A DNA stretch of 24,937 nt, from positions 1-24,937 of the forward strand of contig CAZYLK010000084.1 in NCBI GenBank assembly GCA_964648365.1, written 5' to 3'. Shown piece after piece: positions 16,852-24,937 of the stretch. This stretch comes from SURF-32 sp964648365 (lineage in GTDB: Bacteria; Planctomycetota; Phycisphaerae; UBA1845). Made by a program: the position numbers and the translations under genes. Below the pieces are notes generated by a model. The model was not told the origin of the DNA. It did not search any database and was given only the letters and a program-made list of their open reading frames with translations. Positions within the stretch are counted from its first letter, which is position 1, and every line of letters starts with the position of its first letter.

Positions 16852-18462
16852 CTAAACCAATGCAGGCTCGTGCATCGGCTCACTCGCCGGATACGAACGT
16901 CCCAACCGGTCCAGCAGATGATCACCGACGCGCAGCGCGTTGGCCATGATCGTCAAGGCCGGATTCACGGCCCCGCAGGATGGGAAGAAGCTCGCATCCA
17001 CGACGTAAAGATTATCCACGTCGTGCGCCCTGCAATTGACGTCGAGCGCGCTGGTTCCGGGATCGCGGCCGAAACGAATCGTGCCGCACTGGTGCGCCAC
17101 GCCCGCCAGTGGGATGCGCTGCCCGACCCACAACGACCGCGCCAGCAGCCCCTGGTGACACTCGTGGCCATGAACGCCGCACCGGGACGTGCGCTTCATC
17201 AGTTCGCGGAGCTTTGCGATGAGTCGCGTATGGCCTTCCTCGTTGTTGGGCCGGTAGCTGAGTACGATCCGCCCCTCGGCGTCGATCGTGACCCGGTTGC
17301 CGGGGTCGGGCAGATCCTCACTGGTGAGCCAGAAGTCGAGGGAATGGGCGGCCATCTTCTCGAGCGTCCAGCCCGGCACCAGCGCCGGCGCTCCCGCCCG
17401 CAACGTGTCGCCGTCGAGCTTGCCGACGAAGGAGATGTGTCCCATGGGGAACTCCCAATCGCTGGACGGGCCGTAATAGTCGTTGATGGCCAGTGTTTTC
17501 TGAAACACCGTCGGGTTGGGGCACTTTGACAGCGCCATCTGGATCGAGTTGACGTGACCCATGTAGTGGCGCCCGACGACGTCCGAACCGTTGGCCAGGC
17601 CGCGCGGGTGTTTGTCGTTGCGCGACCGCAGGAGCAGCGCGGCCGAGTTGATCGCTCCGCACGAGACGACCACGATGTCGCCCCGGTAGCGCTCTTCGGC
17701 GCCGCCGCGTTCCACGACAACCTCGGTCACTTCGCGCCCGGTCGCATTCGTTTCGAGCCGCCGTACAAGGGCGCCGGTGACCAGTGTCACGTTGGGGTGC
17801 GTCAGCGCCGGATCGACGCCGCAGACCTGAGCGTCGGACTTGGCCTGCACAAGGCAGGGATGGCCGTCGCACGTCTCGCAGCGGATACACTTGCTGGCGT
17901 GCGGGTTCTTCTCGTCAAGCATGATGCCCAGCGGCACGTGAAACGGGCGCAGCCCCATCGCGGCGAGGTCTTCATGCAACTGCTGGATACGCGGCTCATG
18001 GCTGACGGGCGGGTGGGGGTACGGCCCGCTGGCGTGCGGCTCGGTCGGGTCCTCGCCGCGCTGGCCGTGGACGTGGTACATCTGCTCCGCGGCGGTGTAG
18101 TAGGGCTCCAGTTCGTCATAGCTGATCGGCCACGCCGGGGACACGCCGCCGTGGTGGCGGATCTCGCCAAAATCCTCCTCGCGCAGGCGGAAGAGGGCGG
18201 CCCCGTAGAACTTGGTGTTGCCGCCCACGTAGTAGTTCGTATGCGGATGCAGGTCGCGGCCGGCACTGTCGCGCCAGACCTCTTTCGTGTTGTACTTACC
18301 CTCCAGGTTAACCGCGCGAGTGCTCCAGTTGTCCTTCTCCCGCGGCACGTAGTCGCCGCGTTCGAGCAGGAGGATGCGCTTACCGGACGGGGCGAGCCTG
18401 GCGGCAAGCGTCCCGCCGCCTGCGCCGGTGCCGATGATGATGATGTCGTAGTGCTGACCCAT
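16852..18462 (-). CDS. GMC-family FAD-dependent oxidoreductase
   Basis: The 536-residue product is a glucose-methanol-choline oxidoreductase that should oxidise an alcohol or sugar with FAD. The dinucleotide-binding motif IIGTGAGGGTLA (residues 9-20) with LLLERGDY follows the family pattern. The active-site base His457 (VAHQCGTIRFG) and Asn500 (CGAVNPALTIMANALRVGDHL) are intact. A cysteine-rich loop KCIRCETCDGHPC (about 190-202) is typical of a bacterial GMC subgroup and may be a structural or metal site. No signal peptide is evident. The ATG has TGGAG about 7 bases upstream. The nearby SDRs, GH63-type glucosidase and debranching enzyme fit carbohydrate or polyol oxidation, but no cytochrome or gluconate-dehydrogenase partner subunit is adjacent. 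The exact substrate is open. Bases 18463-18676 upstream hold no gene. Confidence 0.94.
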   Translation of the reverse strand: MGQHYDIIIIGTGAGGGTLAARLAPSGKRILLLERGDYVPREKDNWSTRAVNLEGKYNTKEVWRDSAGRDLHPHTNYYVGGNTKFYGAALFRLREEDFGEIRHHGGVSPAWPISYDELEPYYTAAEQMYHVHGQRGEDPTEPHASGPYPHPPVSHEPRIQQLHEDLAAMGLRPFHVPLGIMLDEKNPHASKCIRCETCDGHPCLVQAKSDAQVCGVDPALTHPNVTLVTGALVRRLETNATGREVTEVVVERGGAEERYRGDIVVVSCGAINSAALLLRSRNDKHPRGLANGSDVVGRHYMGHVNSIQMALSKCPNPTVFQKTLAINDYYGPSSDWEFPMGHISFVGKLDGDTLRAGAPALVPGWTLEKMAAHSLDFWLTSEDLPDPGNRVTIDAEGRIVLSYRPNNEEGHTRLIAKLRELMKRTSRCGVHGHECHQGLLARSLWVGQRIPLAGVAHQCGTIRFGRDPGTSALDVNCRAHDVDNLYVVDASFFPSCGAVNPALTIMANALRVGDHLLDRLGRSYPASEPMHEPALV

Positions 18463-18676
18463 TGGCGGACTCCAGGTTCTTTGCAGATTCGATGCAAGGG
18501 GCGAGCCGATGGTTTCAGACCCGCCCGGCTATTCCAGCCTGGCCCCGACCCATCCGGGGAACGGCTCGACCGCTTCGAGCCCGCGGGCGGGCGCGGAGGC
18601 GTGAGGTCGTGAAGTCACGCACCCCTCTCGCTTTCCTTGCCTGGCGAATGTAGAATCATGGGGCTGGGAGAATGGC

Positions 18677-18997
18677 ATGATGATCCACGGTGTCATCCAA
18701 GATGGAGCGATCCTGCCGCTTGATCCGATTCCGCAGGAATGGGGAGAAGGAGTCGAGGTCGTGATTGAGGCTGCGCCAGGCGCTGCGATCGATGAGCGCG
18801 CCCGAATCGAAGAATGGTTCGCGGCGCTGGAAGCGCTCGGCCCGACTCAATACGAGCCCGGCGAGCGCGAGGCGATCGAACGTTTCATGGCGAAGGCGGA
18901 TCACGACGCGAAGGAATCGATGAGAAGGAGCTGGGCCCGCTTCGATGACGCTGTATCTCCTGGACACAAACCACCTGATCGCGGCGATCAACCGTGA
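18677..18997 (+). CDS. Antitoxin-like small protein upstream of a PIN stub
   Basis: The 106-residue product begins MIHGVIQDGAILPLDPIP, EWGEGVEVVIE, the small beta-barrel-like start seen in DUF104/AF2212-type antitoxins, followed by a helical stretch (about 40-90) rich in Glu, Ala and Arg. By family it would neutralise a PIN-domain RNase toxin. GGGAG lies before the ATG. The last 17 or so residues (DDAVSPGHKPPDRGDQP) are merely an out-of-frame reading of the PIN gene start. In the neighbouring frame the sequence would read GAG CTG GGC CCG CTT CGA TGA, placing a stop exactly as an ATGA overlap with the PIN start, so a one-base shift near 18926 may have extended this gene. A TAGAAT box lies at 18651-18656. 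Confidence 0.6.
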   Translation: MMIHGVIQDGAILPLDPIPQEWGEGVEVVIEAAPGAAIDERARIEEWFAALEALGPTQYEPGEREAIERFMAKADHDAKESMRRSWARFDDAVSPGHKPPDRGDQP

Positions 18998-19118
18998 TGC
19001 GGATCTGCGCGCGAAGCCAGATCCGTTTCAGAGTCCCCACCGGCTGACATCTATCCCCCCGCCTCAAACCCCGGATACAGCGTCATCCCGCCGTCCACGA
19101 ACAGACTCGCCCCCGTGA
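18945..19118 (+). pseudogene. VapC-like PIN toxin, truncated after about 24 residues
   Basis: The ATG at 18945 opens with TLYLLDTNHLIAAINRD, the first strand and helix of a PIN-domain RNase with the first catalytic acid (Asp7). After DADLRAK (to about 19016) the PIN pattern ends; the frame continues to a TGA at 19116-19118 through sequence that is the 3' end of the convergent SDR gene. The remaining acidic residues of the active site are absent, so no toxin can be made. It appears that a deletion or rearrangement joined the toxin's 5' end to the SDR gene's 3' end. The antitoxin survives as an orphan. Confidence 0.7.
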
Positions 19119-19971
19119 TGTAATCGGCCTCGTCGGAGGAAAGCCACACGGCCAGTCGGGCGATGTCCTCGACCTCGCCGATGCGCTTGTAGGGGATGAG
19201 TTTGAGCAGTTCCGCATAGGCCGCGGGCGTCGACCATGCGGGCGTGTTGATCGGCGTGCGGATGGCGCCGGGGCAGATGCTGTTGACTCTGATCCGCCAC
19301 GGGGCCACTTCCTGCGCGATCGACTTCATCAGCAGCATGACGCCGCCCTTGCTGGCCGCGTAGTTGACGTGTCCCGCCCACGGGATGACCTCGTGAACGC
19401 TGCTGATGCAGATGAGCTTGCCGGCCGCGCACGAGACGTCCTTGTTGACGCCGCGGCGCTTGAACTCGCGGATGGCCTCTCGGGCGCACAGGAACTGGCC
19501 CGTCAGGTTGACGTTGATGACCTTGTTCCATTGCGCCAGCGTCATCTCCTCGATCGGCGCGTCCTGCTGCAGGCCGGCGTTGTTGACGAGGATGTCGATG
19601 GTGCCGAACTCGTCCCGGATGCGGCGGAACATCTCGTCCACCTGCGTCTCGTCCGAGACGTCGGCGCGGTGGGCGATCGCACGTCCGCGGTTCGCACAGC
19701 CGCAGTGTGTGGCCTCTTCCACGGCGGCCATCGCCGCGGCGTCGTCGCCGACGTAGTTGATCATCACGTCGGCCCCGGCCGCGCACAATGCCGTCGCGAT
19801 GCCCCGGCCTATGCCGGAACTGGCGCCGGTGACGAGGGCTTTCTGCCCCTTGAGCACCGGGCGGACCTCGCAGGCCGGCATCTCGATCTCGGGCAGTTCA
19901 TGAGGCTGAAGGTCTCGAATCAGCGCGCTGTTCATCGATCCTGGCCTGCGGAGTTGTGTTGCTGCGGTCAT
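19051..19971 (-). CDS. SDR-family oxidoreductase (glucose 1-dehydrogenase-like)
   Basis: The 306-residue product is a short-chain dehydrogenase with an N-terminal extension of about 40 residues. TGASSGIG is at residues 48-55, NNAG at 130-133, and the triad Ser191, Tyr204 and Lys208 is intact. The tail YITGASLFVDGGMTLYPGF matches enzymes annotated as glucose 1-dehydrogenase. An insertion (REFKRRGVNKDVSCAAGKLI, about 168-187) precedes the catalytic Ser. AAGGA lies eight bases before the ATG at 19971, which supports the full length. It follows the GH63-type gene on the same strand after 233 bp that carry a dispersed repeat. An NAD(P)-dependent sugar or polyol oxidation is plausible, but SDR annotation by similarity is weak on substrate. 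Confidence 0.92.
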   Translation of the reverse strand: MTAATQLRRPGSMNSALIRDLQPHELPEIEMPACEVRPVLKGQKALVTGASSGIGRGIATALCAAGADVMINYVGDDAAAMAAVEEATHCGCANRGRAIAHRADVSDETQVDEMFRRIRDEFGTIDILVNNAGLQQDAPIEEMTLAQWNKVINVNLTGQFLCAREAIREFKRRGVNKDVSCAAGKLICISSVHEVIPWAGHVNYAASKGGVMLLMKSIAQEVAPWRIRVNSICPGAIRTPINTPAWSTPAAYAELLKLIPYKRIGEVEDIARLAVWLSSDEADYITGASLFVDGGMTLYPGFEAGG

Positions 19972-20135
19972 CAGGTGTTCCTTTGTCAGGGATTCTCGGC
20001 GCTGCCAGCTGCGACGGTGAAGGCGCGGATTCTGGGTCCAATTGCGGCGGGCGGCTCGTTGCCGGCACTTGAACGGTCCAAGTTCAGCCCGCGGTGGCGG
20101 TTCTCTGGGCGCATTCCGTGCGTCCTATGACGCGG

Positions 20136-20161
20136 CGGCCCCTCCCTCACGGTCGGGGTTC
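20136..20161 (-). repeat. Dispersed 26-bp intergenic repeat, copy 2
   Basis: On the minus strand GAACCCCGACCGT followed by GAGGGAGGGGCCG, 24 of 26 identical to 10435-10460. Here the flanking arms are GCGGCC upstream and GGCCGC downstream, different from copy 1 but again complementary to each other. The rest of the gap 19972-20204 shows no gene; GACGCGGCG occurs twice (20129 and 20195 region). Confidence 0.85.
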
Positions 20162-20204
20162 TGATTGGCCGCGCTCGCGCCGGCGCCGCTTCCGACGCGG
20201 CGAG

Positions 20205-22970
<2,766 letters not shown>

Positions 22971-23386
22971 GATCGCTCCTGTTGATGTTGGGTGCGGTAT
23001 CCCGCGTGTACCGGGGCCGGAACGAGGCTCCACCCGCGGCGAGCGTCAGCCTCCATGCGCAGGAGCGCTGCCGCGGCAGCGAAACACCACTCGCTGCCGC
23101 GCGTTTCGATGCGTCGGGCACGGTTGCGTTACATACACAGCAAGCCCAATGCAGGTCTCATCGACTGGAGCGCACTGTTGTCAGCCCGGTCCCTCGGCAG
23201 GATGGAGGGGTTGCGTGCCAGTGCAGCCTGCAACGCCCGGTGTGCGTTTACCGTAACCGCTGCCCGCGGACGGGCATCGCAGCGGTGTCCGCGTGCGTTT
23301 CGCAGCCGCGTCCAAAGCGGCGGATCCGCGCGTCTTGAAGCCCGCTGCCCGCTGCTGGTGCAAGGTCGCGAACGGTGATTTGAATC
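22971..23386. promoter_or_regulatory. 416-bp divergent intergenic region with two palindromes
   Basis: No gene is supported between the divergent glucosidase and zf-HC2 genes. Two palindromes stand out. GCGGCAGCGA (23073-23082) and TCGCTGCCGC (23091-23100) form a perfect 10-bp stem around an 8-base loop. CCGCTG (23257-23262) and CAGCGG (23280-23285) enclose TGCCCG/CGGGCA, a second hairpin. Neither has a T-tract. They may be operators or folded leaders. No consensus promoter was found for either gene. Confidence 0.5.
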
Positions 23387-23638
23387 ATGACCTGTCGAGA
23401 AGTTGCCGAGTTTCTGATGGACTACGTCGACGGCGCGTTGGCCGCCGAGCCGCGGTCGGTGTTCGACCGTCATCTGGCTGCCTGCCCGGCATGCCGCGAC
23501 TACCTGAACACTTACCAGACCGCGGTACGCCTCGGGCGCGAGGCGTTTCGCGACGCGGAGGAAGAAGCGGCGGAACCGCCGCGCGAACTGGTCGAAGCCA
23601 TCCTGGCGAGTCGCCGGTCGGAGTGGAGGTCTCCATGA
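23387..23638 (+). CDS. zf-HC2 anti-sigma-like zinc-finger protein
   Basis: The 83-residue product has the ZAS/zf-HC2 pattern of zinc-binding anti-sigma factors: Cys3, then His29, Cys33 and Cys36 in HLAACPACRDYL. A helical tail follows (about 40-80), rich in Glu and Ala, and there is no membrane segment, so it would be a soluble anti-sigma factor like RsrA/ChrR N-domains. Its stop overlaps the ATG of the glycogen debranching enzyme (ATGA), so the two are translated together. Such genes usually sit beside their cognate sigma factor; none is next to it here, the nearest ECF genes being about 10 and 18 kb away. It may regulate a distant sigma factor or have another zinc-linked role. The Shine-Dalgarno is poor. 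Confidence 0.85.
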   Translation: MTCREVAEFLMDYVDGALAAEPRSVFDRHLAACPACRDYLNTYQTAVRLGREAFRDAEEEAAEPPRELVEAILASRRSEWRSP

Positions 23639-24937
23639 CCCATCGAGTTGATACCGATTGCGAGTGGTTCGAGCCGGACGGGCTGGGCGGTTTTGCCTGC
23701 GGAACGGTGGGCGGCGTGCGGACACGGCGCTACCACGGGCTGCTGCTGACCGCGACCCAGCCACCCACCGGACGCATGATGCTGGTCAACGGGTATGACG
23801 CCTGGGTCGAAACCCAACGCGGCAGGTTTGCCCTGGTTTCGCAGCGTTACACCCCCGGCGTCCTGTCGCCGGATGACGGCACGCAGGTCGAGTCGTTCAC
23901 GGCCGATCCGTGGCCGACCTGGATCCTCAGATGCCGTGACGGCACGCGCGTGCGGCATGAGCTCTTCGTTCGGCACGGGTCTCCGCTGGTTGCGATGTCC
24001 TGGCGTCTGGCCGAGCCGCGGCCGGGCGTCTCGCTGCACGTTCGACCGTTCATCAGCGGCCGCGACTATCACACCCTCCATCACGAGAACGGCGCCCTCC
24101 GCTTCGAGCCGCAGCAACGCGACGGCGTCCTGGCGTGGCGGACCTATGATGGCGTGCCGGACATCATCTCCTGCGCGAACGCCCGATACCGCCACGACCC
24201 CAACTGGTACCGCAACTTCCAGTACGACGCGGAGCGCGAACGCGGCCTCGACTTCGTTGAGGATCTGGCCGCGCCGGGCGTATTGAGATGGGACATCTCA
24301 AGCGCCGAAGCGGTCTGGATTCTGGGCGCGGGCGTGGCGGGCCGGCCGGCGATGCCGCCTCCAACGGAGGCGGCGCGGCTGCTGAACACGCTGCGCGACG
24401 CGGAACGGGCCCGTCGGGCAGCCTTCGCAACGCCGCTAGATCGCGCCGCCGACGCCTACCTGGTCCGGCGTGGGTCGGGCAAGACGATCGTCGCCGGGTA
24501 TCCGTGGTTCACTGATTGGGGCCGCGACACATTCATTGCCCTGCGCGGTCTGTGTCTGGCGACGCAGCGCTACGATGACGCCCTGGCGATCCTGCTGGAG
24601 TGGTCTGGGGCGGTGTCGGAAGGGATGCTCCCCAATCGCTTCCCGGACGCCGGCGAGACGCCGGAGTACAACGCCGTCGATGCGTCGCTGTGGTACGTGA
24701 TTGCCGTGCATGAGTACCTGGCACTGGCAGACGCCGGGCTGGCGCCGCTTTCGGCGCAGCAGCGCAAACGTCTCGACAACGCCATCGTCGAAATCGTCAC
24801 GGGCTACGAGCATGGCACCCGCTTCGGGATTCGCTGTGACGACGACGGGTTGCTCGGCGCCGGCCAGCCGGGCGTGCAACTGACCTGGATGGACGCCAAG
24901 GTCGGCGACTGGGTGGTCACGCCGCGCATCGGCAAGC
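23635..24937 (+). CDS. Glycogen debranching enzyme (amylo-alpha-1,6-glucosidase), N-terminal part
   Basis: The frame is open from ATG 23635 to the window end (434 codons), so the C-terminus is missing. The N-terminal domain begins EWFEPDGLGGFACGTVGGVRTRRYHGLLL, typical of bacterial/archaeal debranching enzymes that remove alpha-1,6 branches from glycogen. The catalytic (alpha/alpha)6 barrel starts near residue 280, with TIVAGYPWFTDWGRDTFIALRGL (about 285-307), then EGMLPNRFPDAGETPEYNAVDASLWYV and, at the very end, WMDAKVGDWVVTPRIGK. The expected full length is about 650-700. GGAGG lies before the ATG, and the start overlaps the stop of the zf-HC2 gene. No signal peptide is present. It probably works with the divergent GH63-type glucosidase in intracellular glucan turnover. 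Confidence 0.93.
   Translation, partial: MTHRVDTDCEWFEPDGLGGFACGTVGGVRTRRYHGLLLTATQPPTGRMMLVNGYDAWVETQRGRFALVSQRYTPGVLSPDDGTQVESFTADPWPTWILRCRDGTRVRHELFVRHGSPLVAMSWRLAEPRPGVSLHVRPFISGRDYHTLHHENGALRFEPQQRDGVLAWRTYDGVPDIISCANARYRHDPNWYRNFQYDAERERGLDFVEDLAAPGVLRWDISSAEAVWILGAGVAGRPAMPPPTEAARLLNTLRDAERARRAAFATPLDRAADAYLVRRGSGKTIVAGYPWFTDWGRDTFIALRGLCLATQRYDDALAILLEWSGAVSEGMLPNRFPDAGETPEYNAVDASLWYVIAVHEYLALADAGLAPLSAQQRKRLDNAIVEIVTGYEHGTRFGIRCDDDGLLGAGQPGVQLTWMDAKVGDWVVTPRIGK

Overview
The window is GC-rich, gene-dense bacterial chromosome, most likely from a planctomycete. No single gene proves this. The grounds are a family of regulators typical of that phylum (a very large Ser/Thr kinase with TPR repeats downstream of an ECF sigma factor), an integrase N-terminus of a planctomycete-like type, many SDR/GMC oxidoreductases, a GH63-type glucosidase, and short palindromic intergenic repeats. 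The phylum is an inference from memory of these families; no database was searched.

Layout. 1-1235: YciA-like acyl-CoA thioesterase, tRNA-Pro(TGG), then a decayed frameshifted integrase N-terminus. 1236-5412 (minus): operon ECF sigma factor > SDR oxidoreductase > Ser/Thr kinase-TPR. 5704-6540: alpha/beta hydrolase of the non-heme chloroperoxidase/arylesterase type. 6689-8455 (minus): two overlapping genes, a 145-aa unknown and a 440-aa protein with an ImmA/IrrE-like C-terminus lacking HExxH, behind a near-consensus promoter that would give a leaderless mRNA. 8640-12461 (plus): pirin, an exported YcaC-like cysteine hydrolase, a 109-bp structured intergenic element, and a Tat/lipobox amidohydrolase. 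12516-15634 (minus): sigma-54 activator (GAF-PAS-AAA+-Fis), then a STAS protein and an ECF sigma factor that are translationally coupled. 15856-20204: SDR, inverted-repeat spacer, GMC oxidoreductase, an antitoxin-like gene with a truncated PIN toxin, and another SDR. 20205-24937: GH63-type glucosidase (minus), divergent from a zf-HC2 anti-sigma-like gene whose stop overlaps the start of a glycogen debranching enzyme that runs off the window.

The best candidate for an undescribed system is at 12516-15634. A sigma-54 promoter (TGGCACG-N4-CTGC, exact GG-N10-GC spacing) lies about 20 nt upstream of a Shine-Dalgarno and TTG start for the STAS gene, and a perfect 15-bp palindrome sits about 115 bp upstream of the predicted start site, where an enhancer site would be expected. 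The gene just upstream encodes a sigma-54 activator. This reads as a two-step cascade: effector sensing by GAF/PAS, then sigma-54 transcription of a STAS protein plus an ECF sigma factor.

The carbohydrate end of the window (GH63 glucosidase, debranching enzyme, GMC and SDR oxidoreductases) suggests alpha-glucan or oligosaccharide turnover. Decayed accessory genes (integrase remnant beside a tRNA, PIN toxin stub) point to past mobile-element traffic.
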